Source of the DNA: Hirundichthys speculiger
Lineage: Eukaryota > Chordata > Actinopteri > Beloniformes > Exocoetidae
Assembly: GCA_018398805.1 (NCBI GenBank)
Contig: JAGFBZ010002318.1
Location: 1 to 64,000, forward strand
Direction of reading: 5' to 3'
DNA length: 64,000 nucleotides
Position 1 is the stretch's first letter. Every line of letters starts with the position of its first letter. A program made the translations under genes and the position numbers. Positions 22,652 to 31,832 of the stretch are shown in pieces. The notes beneath the pieces are model-generated. The model saw nothing but the letters and a program-made list of their open reading frames with translations, did no database searches and had not been told where the DNA came from.

Positions 22652-24722
22652 CGCTGTGACCTTTCAACGCTAAAAACCCGCCTGTCAAACTCCCTCCAGA
22701 CTTCAGAGAGCAGGACAGAGACGCAGGACGAAGACGTCCCAGCGATGAGACACACCACTGAAGACACTTTAAACACAAGGTTCAAGCACATTTAAAGGCT
22801 CTTCACTGTTTGCAATGACAAACTTTTCTGGACCCGATTTGTCAAAGAACTGGATGGAAATCCTGCTGCAGGAAGAGATGCATGGAAACTGTTTCACGTT
22901 TCTGCGTTTGAGGCTGTTCAGCGGTTCGTTTGAGACTGAAACCAAGTGCACTTTAAAACCCTCAACTGTCAAAGCTGAACAGAAACTTTGCTTGATAACA
23001 ATCAGCTTATGTGTCCTGTATTCTTTTACAACGAAAGCTTGTTTTTTTTAAGCTGTTCAGTAATTAAAAGTTGAAACCAAGCACAACTCACATGTTCAGT
23101 CCTTTTGGTGAAATCCTGGTCTGGAGGATCCAACAGGATCCAGAATCCCTCACTCCTAAAATCTAACACGACCCCACTTCCTTCAGCTTTGAGACGCTGC
23201 TGAGCAAAATGTAAACAGAAGCAGAAGCCAGTTTTCCAGAAATGTCAAAGCTGACAGACAGAACTTTGTTTTTGTTTACTTCTTGAAAGCATATCTAGTT
23301 TCCTCTGAAGGCCAGCTCACGGCTAGAGAAGTCCCAGGCCCGGTGGGCTTCAGCCTGGTTTCCCTCTGCTACTTTGCTTTCCTCCCGCAGCCCACAAACA
23401 TCCACGTTAGCTTGATTCACATTTTTCTACGTGGTCCGAGGGACCGTGAGCTCGTCCGTCATCCGACGACCACTGGAGCGAGCTCCGGGCCCCAGACGGA
23501 GCCTGAACAGGATGAAGGTGAAGAAAACGGAGTTACATGTTTGAAAAAGTTCAGACAGCCACGTTTAGGTTTGGCTGTGTTGGATCTTCTCTACTTTTAA
23601 CACCATGGAAGTGTTTGGGAGCTGAACTAAAGTGAAACATTCTCCCTTTTCAGTTGTTCATCTGCTGTTTCCTGTTTTATAATCCAGCGTATATTTGCAG
23701 TGGGCTGCAGGTCTCGACTGCATCATGGACTCATGGGGTCGTGTGTGTTTGAACGTTTCTGACTTACATTTGTGGCGTGCACTGATTTCCACTACTTGAT
23801 TATCTGTTTTTAAGATGGTGCAGAGTTTTTGGGCTCAAAGATCACAGACGGTTTATTGTTCATCTTCCATCCTCTTCCATGTATGAGGTTTTTTTTTTTT
23901 TAATATATAATATTTTGTTTTATATTCTTTGTGGTACTAGTGGCCTTAGTGAAAGCAAGCTCACAGTTGGAGCAGAGAGGAAGGAAAAACAGACTGGACG
24001 TCTCAGTGATCTGCTCTAAACATGCAATTAAAGGCTCAGTGTTCACTTTATGTTTCCTGAACTGAAAAGAGAAACTGGAAACCTTTAATGATATCACACA
24101 CAGTTTCAGACAAAATCAAAAAAAATTAGCAGTTTCACATTGAGAATAGTCAGCGTTAAACCGTGGAACTACGTTCTCTACGACCTTGATCCAGTCCAAC
24201 TACTGACCTGCTGCTACTTCGTCTGACTAGTTGTGTTCCTATGTAGCATTTAAAAACATTTCTTCTTTTCTTGCTTTTGTGAGCTAATGCTGCAAGCAGC
24301 AAATCCAAAATGAGCATGTTTTTTTTTTTTAAAGTTAAAAATTGTTGGTTAATAAAAGTAAGTTCCCAGTTGAAGCTTTGCCTGTTGCAGCTGTTTAGCC
24401 TTTGGCAGCAGATTTGAAGGGAAAAATAGAGGAAGGGTTTTTAAAAGAAAGCAAAGTGAATCAGGGGTGAGATACAGGCATCAGATACAGAAGAAAACAC
24501 GAGAATGAACAAAAGCACAGACTGAGAATGACCACAGATCTGTAGATAGACACACAAAGACATGAAGTGTGATGTAACCATGGAAACAGCATAAATGCAG
24601 CATGTCTTTTACTCCTCTGGTGGGTCCAGCTGACCCTTTAGTGTTTTTGTTGACTTGAATTTGAGCCCAAACCTTTATGCTGGTCACATAAGTGAGAAAG
24701 GGTCTATTATGGAGCGCACTAT
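22652..24722 (+). other. GALNT 3' UTR and intergenic sequence
   Basis: The stretch after the stop has no other recognisable exon. A variant poly-A signal ATTAAA occurs at 23063-23068, and an AATAAA with GT-rich sequence after it occurs much further on at 26268-26273. The true end of the transcript cannot be set from the sequence. The open frame at 23283-23600 has no domain or splice context that I can support. Confidence 0.4.
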
Positions 24723-25068
24723 GGGCCTGATTTACTAAAGGTTTGCGTGCGTAAAAACGTGTGCAAACTTGACACCACCCGCAAACCAATGTGCAAGCTG
24801 ATTTACTAACAGCGTGCAAAGAGGACTGCGCCTCTCAAATGAGCAAAATAGCACACGCTGTTCATTTAGCACTTTTGCCCTGATGAATAATTAATATGGG
24901 GCGTACCTGCCAGAAAGCGCAAAATACTGGGAGGGGAAAATGCAAATAGGTTCATTTACCACACGCAATGAGATTTACCAACCCTGAAAGTAATTGCGGG
25001 GATTGTGATTGCGTCTGTATTTAATACGTTCGAAAGGAAGGTGCTAATCTGCCCAGCATTACGCACCG

Positions 25069-25149
25069 ATGGCTGCTGTTATTGTGGCAAGGAGGCGACA
25101 TCGCCAAAATCAAAGAATACGCAGAGAGAGAGTCTTTCGACTCGTGTAA
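25069..25149 (+). pseudogene. Harbinger transposase N-terminal remnant
   Basis: ATG to TAA, 26 residues, beginning MAAVIVARRRHRQNQRIRRE. The arginine-rich start followed by R-E-R-V-F-R resembles the beginning of Harbinger (HARBI1-like) nucleases. The frame stops at residue 26 and no catalytic segment follows, so it is dead. Confidence 0.5.
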
Positions 25150-25379
25150 ATTTGTTTGCACATGCAAAAGGAGAAATATTTATTGAATGTTAAATCGAGT
25201 ATTATTCAGCAAAAGGTTGCCACAGGAGGCACCAGGGTTTCCGTTGTCTGGTAATTGCTGGACTTTGTCTGGTAAAATATGCGGAAGTCCGGGATTTTAT
25301 AATCTCTCCGGTCAAAATGTCCGGTGAAATACTCCTCCCAAGCACAATTTCAGTTGTAATAAAATGGGTTATTTCCACA

Positions 25380-25525
25380 TCATTTTATGAAAACGCCTCG
25401 GGATTCTCCCAGAGGAGCTGGTGGAAGCGGCCGGGGGATCTGGACCTCTGAAGCTGCTGGCATCGCGACCCGACTTCGGATAAGCGGAGGCTAATGGATG
25501 GATGGATGGATGGATGGATGGATTT
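25380..25525 (+). repeat. Retroelement-like 3' tail with (ATGG)n
   Basis: Wording such as GCGACCCGACTTCGGATAAGCGG followed by seven copies of ATGG is the usual 3' end of a common teleost repeat. It sits inside the Harbinger element, so it probably inserted after it. The start of the inserted piece cannot be placed; it may begin near 25200. Confidence 0.6.
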
Positions 25526-25667
25526 TATGAAAAAACATATACTTTTTTTACGAATGAGTAGTGTGTGAGGACGAGTCGGCTCCAGCCACAGCTCCACTCA
25601 TTGATGCCACAGCTGCGCGCAGAGACGCATCTCCGTAATGACAGCGCTCCGCGGTTATGGAGGCTTT

Positions 25668-25943
25668 TTATTTTAATTTATTAAAGGCCACTTTTTCTTT
25701 AGTTCTTTGCCTTATATCTTGCCACCTTCTTTTAACCTCATCTGCCGTTCTTTTTGTCTTACCAACTGCATTTATTCCATCGCACATTTTCTCCCATATT
25801 GCGTTTCTTTTGGTAATGTTTAAATTTCTTTGCTTTAGTTCATGAATGTGTTTATTTGCCTCTTCCACTAATATCTCTAACTCCAACTCGTCAAATTTCA
25901 TTTTGCGCTTGCGTCTATCCTGCTTTCCATCCAGACTCTCCAT
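25668..25943 (-). CDS. Myb/SANT-like DNA-binding protein of a Harbinger element
   Basis: An intact 91-residue frame starting MESLDGKQDRRKRKMKFDEL. It shows a basic start, then E-L-E-I-L-V-E-E, W-E-K-M-C-D-G-I-N-A-V and V-K-R-R-W-Q-D-I-R, the three tryptophan/hydrophobic positions of a Myb/SANT-like (MADF-related) helix-turn-helix. In PIF/Harbinger transposons a separate Myb-like protein binds the element ends and assists the nuclease. Here it is uninterrupted although the nuclease is gone. It probably lost only a C-terminal extension: the frame ends at K-L-K. Whether it is expressed cannot be judged. Confidence 0.6.
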   Translation of the reverse strand: MESLDGKQDRRKRKMKFDELELEILVEEANKHIHELKQRNLNITKRNAIWEKMCDGINAVGKTKRTADEVKRRWQDIRQRTKEKVAFNKLK

Positions 25944-26625
25944 GGCGCAAACCGTAAGACACGCAACACCTCATTTAAATACTGCGGTTTGCACCCGTTA
26001 TCATTTGCGCGAGCATTCTTAGTTGATCACCCGCAAAACACACAACAACAGCACGCGCAAACTTTTTCAGTGCACACGCAATTTAGTACTCTTTATTCAG
26101 GATCTTAGTAAATCAGGCCCTATGTTGCTAGTAAACAAATGACCTTGAATCTTTTCCAGAGGTTCCTACTGATCACTTTACAAAAACTAGCAGAAATGGA
26201 ACATTTTCTGATTTAGGAATAAATGCCTCCACATTACAGCCGTGTCATGATTTTGTGTCTGTTTAACAATAAAGACTTTATAATGGCCATTTCTGTTTTA
26301 TTGTAATGTTTGTGCTGTATGTAAAAACTGAGAGCTTCCACCTGTGAACAATGTTTCACTGAGCCATTATTTATTTCTGATTTAATGTCAACAAAGATGA
26401 GGATTTCCAGAGTTCCCAGAGCTCCATACTAACCTCCAGTTCCACCATCTGACCATCCCAGCGTTTACCTCCACCTGTCTATATAGACGTCTCTGGGATG
26501 TCAACTAACATGCTGACCTGCAGTCTGACCCTCTGACTACCTCAGTGTTGCTGCCCACATCTGTTTATATCCTCATCTCTGTAGTTCATGTACTAACAAT
26601 GTATCTGTCCGAATACGAGTACATA

Positions 26626-27659
26626 CAGAGCCTTACGAAAGCATTCGGCCCCCTTGACTTTTTCAACCTTTTGAGGCCCATGATCACTCTGGATGAACTG
26701 ATCTACAGCTGAGGTGGGACAGTCTGTCCAGAGGACAACAATCAGTCCTACACTGGACAAATCTGGCCTTTATGGAAGAGTGGCAAGAAGAAAGACACTT
26801 CTCAAACACATCCATAAAAAGTGTCATTTAAAGTTTGCCCACAAGCCACCTGGAGACACAGCAAACATGTGGAAGAAGGAGCTCTGGTCAGATGAAACCA
26901 AAATCAAACTTTTTGGCCACAATGCAAAACGATATGTTTGGAGTAAAAGCAACACAGCTGATCACCCTGAACACACCATCCCCACTGTCAAACATGGTGG
27001 TGGCAGCATCATGGTCTGGGCCTGCTTTTCTTCAGCAGGGACAGGGAAGATGGTTAAAACTGATGGAAGATGGATGGAGCCAAATACAGGAGCATTCTGG
27101 GAGAAAACCTGTTGGAGTCTGCAGAAGACCTGAGAATGGGACGGAGATTTATCTTCCAACAGGACAATGATCCAAAACATGAAGACAAATCTATAATGAA
27201 ACGGTTCACAAATAAACGTATCCAGGTGTTAGAACGGCCAAGTCAAAGTCCAGACCTGAATCCAGTCCAGAATCTGTGGAAAGATCTGAAGACTGCTGTT
27301 CACAAACGCTCTCCATCCAACCTCACTGAGCTCCAGCTGTTTTACAGGAAGAATTTAGTCTCTGGATGAGTTGAACTGATAGAGACAAACCCCAAGAGAC
27401 TGGAGCTGGAACTGCAGCTGAAGGTGGCGCTACAGAGGATTAACACAAGGGGACTGAATAATATTACACGCCCCACTTTACAGTTTTTTATTGTTAAAAA
27501 AGTTTAAAATATCCAATAAATTTCGTTCCACTTCACGATTGTGTCCCACTTGTTGATTCTTGACAAAAAATTAAAATTTTCTATCTTTATGTTTGAAGTC
27601 TGAAATGTGGCAAAAGGTTGAAAAGTTTAAGGGGGGGTGAATTCTTTCCCAAGGCTCTG
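26626..27659 (+). mobile_element. Tc1/mariner element, internally deleted
   Basis: Inverted ends: CAGAGCCTTACGAAAGCATT at the left, and AATTCTTTCCCAAGGCTCTG at the right, both followed inward by the AACCTTTTG / CAAAAGGTT word. TA flanks each side (26624-26625 and 27660-27661). It is about 1.03 kb instead of the usual 1.6 kb; the left inverted repeat jumps directly into mid-transposase, so the DNA-binding half is lost. Confidence 0.85.
26714..27369 (+). pseudogene. Tc1 transposase fragment, frameshifted
   Basis: The first frame (26714-27133) carries the Tc1 wording LWSDETKIKLFGHNAKRYVW and GGGSIMVWACFSSAGTGKM, with the first catalytic Asp in S-D-E-T. The continuation is in another frame (27070-27369): [11 protein letters not shown] with the second Asp, then [15 protein letters not shown] containing N-x-x-x-x-x-W-K. 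The N-terminal paired-type DNA-binding domain is missing and the frame is broken near 27070-27133, so the protein is not functional. Confidence 0.85.
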
Positions 27660-28283
27660 TATAACTCTTAGTTCTCCAGCTAATAAATATTTACCATCTC
27701 CCTCCTCTTTTCTTCCTTTATCCAGCTGGTCTTCGGTAGGAAGGTCCCTCCTTATGATCCAGGTCCTGCTCAAGGTTTCTTCTCTTTAAGGGGAGTTTTT
27801 CCTTGCCACTGTTTGGCTTAAAGATTTTTTTTTTCTCCAGCTCAGGGAATTTTTTTAAATTGCAATTTTATTTTTTTTTATTAGGATTTAATAATATAGT
27901 TTTAGTTAATGACATTTGCTTGGGGGTCATGCTCTGGGTCTTTCTAAAGTGGCTAGAGAATTTGCATTGTAATAGACGCTATACGAGACAATCCAGCGTC
28001 CAGTAGCAGGAAATAAGATGCAGGCAGGTATGGTGGACATGGAACCGCTTCACCAAGCAGCTGCAATGGTACAGATGTTGGAGGGGAACCCATAATTAGT
28101 GAGACCTATTCTCGGGAACCAAGAGAATATTAAACTGTTTCTAAGCAGACTGGTCCCATATATAGGTATATGAAATAACAGAACTGTATTCCACTTAATT
28201 TTAAGTGTATTTCCTGTTTGGAACCTGAACACACCAGTATGAGTGAAACCTGCAGCTGTTCTCAAATAAACTAACTTTTGTCC

Positions 28284-28350
28284 TGACATTAAATCAGACT
28301 GAACTTCCTGTTTTGGGTAAGTTAGGATTACTATGATTTCTAGATGAGAT
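28284..28350. mobile_element. Short Tc1 fragment
   Basis: CTGACATTAAATCAGACTGAACTT and GTTAGGATTAC match, in inverted orientation, the segment at about 33555-33608 inside the Tc1 element 31371-33678. Only this inner piece is recognisable. Confidence 0.5.
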
Positions 28351-28780
28351 GTTCCTTCAGTATTTCTACATGTTCCTTCCTCGTGATAATATCTACTTAG
28401 TGAAGTCCACCAGTCTGTCCTGTAAAGTAAGTAAGTAAAATTTATTTATAGAGCACCTTTCATAGTAAGAGTACACAGAGTGCTTTAGTAAGTGCTCATT
28501 ACAGTGAAGTGCAGGTGCAGAGAAAAGGCAGTAGATTTTTAAAAAAACAATACCAACCACAGCTCGTGTGGGTTCCCTTCAGGCCTGAGGGGTTCAACAC
28601 AGCCAGGCTTTCTTTGGGTGAGCTGGCTTAACAAACCTGAAACTCTCCATCACAGATAACTGGTACCACGACGGTGGTTATCAACTATCTTTGTTAACAG
28701 CGGCTTTCTGCTTCCTGCTCTGTGTGCGTTCACATAAAAGGGGGCATTTGACGCGTCATTTGACGCCTCTTCCGGATCAA

Positions 28781-28945
28781 ATGGATAGATGGCGATCCGT
28801 ATATTTCAGTCAGAAGGAGCAGGTTTTATTAATGCAGGGCTATGAGGATTTCAAAGAAATCTTTACGGCCAAAAGCAACACTGTAGGTGCGAATAAAGCC
28901 AGAGAGGAGTGCTGGCAAAAAATTGTAGATCGTGTAAATTCGTAA
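28781..28945 (+). CDS. Harbinger Myb/SANT-like protein, first exon
   Basis: Starting at MDRWRSVYFSQKEQVLLMQG, the frame has the alternating hydrophobic and Trp pattern (W-R-S, Y-E-D-F-K-E-I-F, C-W-Q-K-I-V-D-R-V-N) of Myb/SANT-like domains carried by Harbinger elements. A start at 28781 is preferred to the upstream ATG at 28691 because similarity begins here. The frame runs directly into GTAAGT, a perfect splice donor, just after V-N-S, so this is likely the first exon of a spliced transposon gene whose remainder was disrupted by the hAT insertion. Confidence 0.55.
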   Translation: MDRWRSVYFSQKEQVLLMQGYEDFKEIFTAKSNTVGANKAREECWQKIVDRVNS

Positions 28946-29324
28946 GTTATATTTATTTCACCACCTTAATTAATCTCCCTCCCTCTTTTAGAGCGCTTAA
29001 ACTTTAAACATAATGCAGCAGATTTAAACATTATGTAGGTCTGACTGTCCCATTATGAATGATAAATGAAAATCACTTTAGTTTTTTGCTAAATCTATGT
29101 GAAATTAATTTAATATTATCTGTGATACCAATTAGGGCTGTAGCGATACACTAATCTCACGATACGATACGATATGATACATCTGGCTCACAATACGATA
29201 TTATATCGATATTTTCTAACAATACATTTACATCATTTTCTGAAAGATTTTAACAGGACAAAGTGATTTTGGTGTCATCTTGTGAGTGTTCCAATTTGTT
29301 TGAATTAACTGAACTGAAAGGTAG

Positions 29325-29558
29325 GTGACTGCAAACAACGTCGCAGAGAGGAGAGAAAGGAGGCCTCTGATTGGTCAGTTCTACATCCACGTCATTAAAG
29401 AAATGAGGAAGTACCCACATCTGTACGATTCTTGTTCTCCACACTACAAAGACAGCACATATTCTAGTAATTCATGGAGGGAGATTGGGATGAATGTGGG
29501 TCTGGATACGGCCGAGACGGTGAGGAAGTGGAAAAACGCAAGAGATACGTTTAGCTAG
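29325..29558 (+). pseudogene. MADF-domain fragment inside hAT element 1
   Basis: The frame reads FYIHVIKEMRKYPHLYD, then Y-K-D-S, N-S-W-R-E-I-G, a G-L-D turn and V-R-K-W-K-N-A-R-D-T-F before a stop. This is the order of conserved positions of a MADF domain (I..V...P.LYD, YKD, W..I, G, V..WKN.RD). There is no ATG in frame at the start of the similarity, and the domain ends at the stop, so it is probably a captured exon fragment. Confidence 0.6.
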
Positions 29559-29796
29559 TTCGTGATTGTCCCTCTCCGTTGTGGCGTTGAATAACAGCGC
29601 AGATGCGCTTCAACATTAACATATATCAAAAATAACTGCGGCATACCGGGGACAAGATAACTGCGACACGTTGCCGCGAGAGTAAACACAGCCCTTAAAG
29701 CCGGCGTTTTCCACCACTGAATACAGTCTCAAATCCTGACAAATAAAGTTTGGCTAGCTCTCAGTTAGCATTAGCTTGTCCGGGTGGTGACGTTTC

Positions 29797-29936
29797 AGGT
29801 GGGCTCGCCTCGCAGGTTGGTGGTATTTCCAGAGTACTTTACGTTTGAGTGACACAGCTTACAAACCGCCATAGTTTTGTCTAAATCTTCGCTTTCCTTT
29901 TTCTTTTTCAACCTGAACTGCTCCCACACATCTGCT
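29797..29936 (-). pseudogene. BED zinc-finger remnant (hAT transposase N terminus)
   Basis: The minus strand reads ADVWEQFRLKKK, then AVCKLCHSNVKYSGNTTNLR: the W..F of a BED domain and the C-x-x-C pair followed by the G-N-T-T-N-L signature. The histidine pair expected just after is lost; the frame reads GEPT and then stops. Confidence 0.7.
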
Positions 29937-30467
29937 TTTAATCACGCAGACGCTGCGTTTATACTCGCCGCCATCCTCCTGACTGGCTCAGCTGTAGCTG
30001 GAAGAGAAAGAAGCTTCTGGATAACCTGTTAGAAACGCTCTACAGCGACACTAGCGGCTGGAGGACTAAATGGCACTTTGCAGGAAGAGCACCCGTGCGA
30101 GACACGGGGTTTTGATGGGAGCTTAGAATATCGATACTCTCTGGGAAATAAAATTATCGATATATATCGCCGAATCGATAAAATCGCCCAGCCCTAATAC
30201 CAATATACACTCACCGGCCACTTTAATAGGTACCCTATCACCCTGGGGAATCTATGAATGAATTATATTAAAACATTTCACATGAAATTCCACATCACAC
30301 TGATTATCAATATAATGGACTATTAATTTATGTTACCGGCGATTTAGTAAAACGCTTCTTTTATTTGAAGTGTGGGCAGATGGCCAGGGAATACTACAAA
30401 CATATTCAGCAGTTTAGTAAGAGCAAGTACAACCTTTATTCCAGTATTCTGGCTCAGATTTTCTGCA

Positions 30468-30725
30468 TCACCAACTGAATGCATGTAGGTTCCCGTGGCA
30501 AAGAAACGCAAAGAAACGCAAAGAAACGCACACCGTTAGCGCTACTGTGAGCGCACGGCTGCGTTTGGTGGCGCTGCCAATATCTGGCTCTAGCAGATTA
30601 CAAATGTAACGTATTCCCTCAGCTGGAAATCTATAGCGTTCATAGAGAATATGGTCATGGGAAGCCAGCGGATCAGTCCGGTCTCTGAATACTCTCCCTC
30701 CATTGATCCTGGCGCTCAAAGTCAA
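30468..30725 (-). pseudogene. HARBI1-like nuclease N-terminal fragment
   Basis: The minus strand reads DPLASHDHILYERYRFPAEG and then Y-I-C-N-L-L-E-P-D-I, S-R-A-L-T-V and C-V-S-L-R-F-F-A. This is the usual N-terminal part of Harbinger transposases (D.L....L..RYRF......L..L..P.I...T.R..A....Q..V.LRF.A). The DDE residues lie further on and are absent; the fragment shifts to unrelated residues (FLCHGN), with a small tandem AAGAAACGCA x3 at 30500-30529. Confidence 0.75.
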
Positions 30726-31832
30726 CAGGATTGGGTGAAAGTGAAAGGGCGGCGCTTTTTAGAGCCGATTTGAGCCTAAACTCTGCACATAACCTGCTCC
30801 GGACCAGGTTAAGCTTGCAGAGTAAGTTACCATGGTGATCTAGCCAGGTTAAAAGAGAGCCACCTTCGTGGTTCTGGAAATCCTGGCTTTTAGACTCAAC
30901 ATACCTCGCTAACCCTCTAATCTCGCTTCGTTGTTCACCCCTCCGGTCTGGAGAAGCCTGCCTGTAGAGGTGTGTTTTTAGTTTGTTTTTAAAACATGCT
31001 AAAGTTTGCACAGATCTTAGATCCCGGGGGAGGGAGTTCCAAAGCTGAGGGGCAACTCGGTCGCCCTTGGATTTCAGCTTTGTACGGGGCGCTGTAGGGT
31101 TAGGGGTTAGGGTTAGGGTTAGGCCCTGATCAACAGACCGCAGAGAGCGATGGGGGGGTGGTGGTGAATGAGATTGCTTATGTAAATGGGGGCACTGTTA
31201 TGGAAGGACTGAAACACAAATATGAGTATTTGTATTGCATCCTAAAGTCAACCGGTAACCAGTGTAAGGCAGCAAGAATAGGTGTAATGTGACATGATTT
31301 TTTTGGACTTAGAAGTCTAGCGGCAGCATTTTGAACTAATTGGAGACGTTTTAGGGATGCTTGATTCCCCACAAACATCCCCACAACATGATGCTGCCAC
31401 CCCTGTACTTCACAGTTGGATGGTGTTCTCAGTCTCTAACCTTTAACCTCCAAATGTAATGGTCATTATGGTCAAACAGTTCAGTTTTGGTTCCATCAGA
31501 CCACAGAACAGTAATGTTGCAGTAATATCTTTGTGTTGGGTGAGTGGTCTTCCAGTCCATGTTGGTTCAGGACTGGTTTCACTGTGGATAATGACACTCT
31601 CTCCCCAGTTTCAGAAGCATCTTTACCAGCTGTTCAGATTTTGTTCTGGGGTTGATCCATTTCACACTAAAGCACATTCATTTCTGTGTCCTGCCTGAGC
31701 GCTACGATGGCTGGATGTTCCCATGGGGGTGATACTGGTGGAGAATAGTTTGAACAGATGAGGGTATCTGGAAACTGGGCCCAAGGATGAACCAGACTGG
31801 TGGAGGTCCACCATCCTCTTCCTCATACGCTA

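Larger units (their letters stand above)
24723..26120. mobile_element. PIF/Harbinger-type transposon, catalytic part missing
   Basis: The ends are inverted copies: GGGCCTGATTTACTAAAG at the left and CTTAGTAAATCAGGCCC at the right, flanked by a TAT duplication (24720-24722 and 26121-26123), the three-base class made by Harbinger elements. Inside, two coding remnants face each other: a 26-codon arginine-rich frame (25069-25149, plus) resembling the N terminus of a Harbinger transposase, and an intact Myb/SANT-like frame (25668-25943, minus). Between them lies a different repeat ending in a GGATGGATGG tail (about 25380-25521). The DDE nuclease body is absent. Confidence 0.78.
26380..27990 (+). 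mobile_element. LINE 3' end (L2/Rex-like), split by a Tc1 element
   Basis: After 27690 the plus strand reads AAGGTCCCTCCTTATGATCC, CTCAAGGTTTCTTCTC and GGGGAGTTTTTCCTTGCCAC, then GGTCATGCTCTGGGTC and a CTAGAGAATTTGCATTGTAA block, the familiar 3' UTR wording of fish L2/Rex-type LINEs. The sequence before the Tc1 insertion (26380-26625) also looks like 3' UTR of such an element. No coding part is left. Confidence 0.55.
29133..30196. mobile_element. hAT element 1 with BED finger and MADF segment, no catalytic domain
   Basis: The ends are TAGGGCTG and CAGCCCTA, flanked by a perfect 8-bp target duplication ATACCAAT (29125-29132 and 30197-30204), the hAT hallmark. Subterminal sequence is rich in ATCGATA words at both ends. 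Inside, on the minus strand about 29797-29936, is a BED zinc-finger remnant; on the plus strand 29325-29558 is a MADF-like frame. There is no hAT transposase catalytic or dimerisation region. It interrupts the Harbinger element. Confidence 0.88.
28603..30888. mobile_element. PIF/Harbinger transposon, remnant, with hAT inserted
   Basis: A Myb-like frame on plus (28781-28945) and a HARBI1-like nuclease fragment on minus (30468-30725) flank a hAT insertion (29133-30196). The ends share an inverted word: GCCAGGCTTTC at the left and GAAATCCTGGC at the right. Both flanks carry palindromic AACCTG/CAGGTT words, with the block GATAACTGGTACCACGACGG at the left. Exact boundaries are approximate and no clear TWA target duplication was seen. 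Confidence 0.65.
28425..31370 (-). mobile_element. LINE-like repeat hosting a Harbinger insertion
   Basis: Left part (28425-28600) begins AAATTTATTTATAGAGCACC, a common beginning of a teleost LINE 3' region. The right part (30890-31370) contains GGGGGAGGGAGTTCCAAAGC and, on the minus strand (31178-31384), RLQLVQNAAARLLSPKK and ITPILAALHWLPVDFR, the conserved end of L2/Rex-like reverse transcriptases. The two parts are separated by the Harbinger element. The reverse transcriptase core is not present. Confidence 0.6.

Noticed and set aside
25005..25193. 62-residue frame with two CxxC-like cysteines
   Set aside because: It overlaps in another frame the Harbinger transposase N-terminal remnant at 25069-25149, which explains the sequence better.
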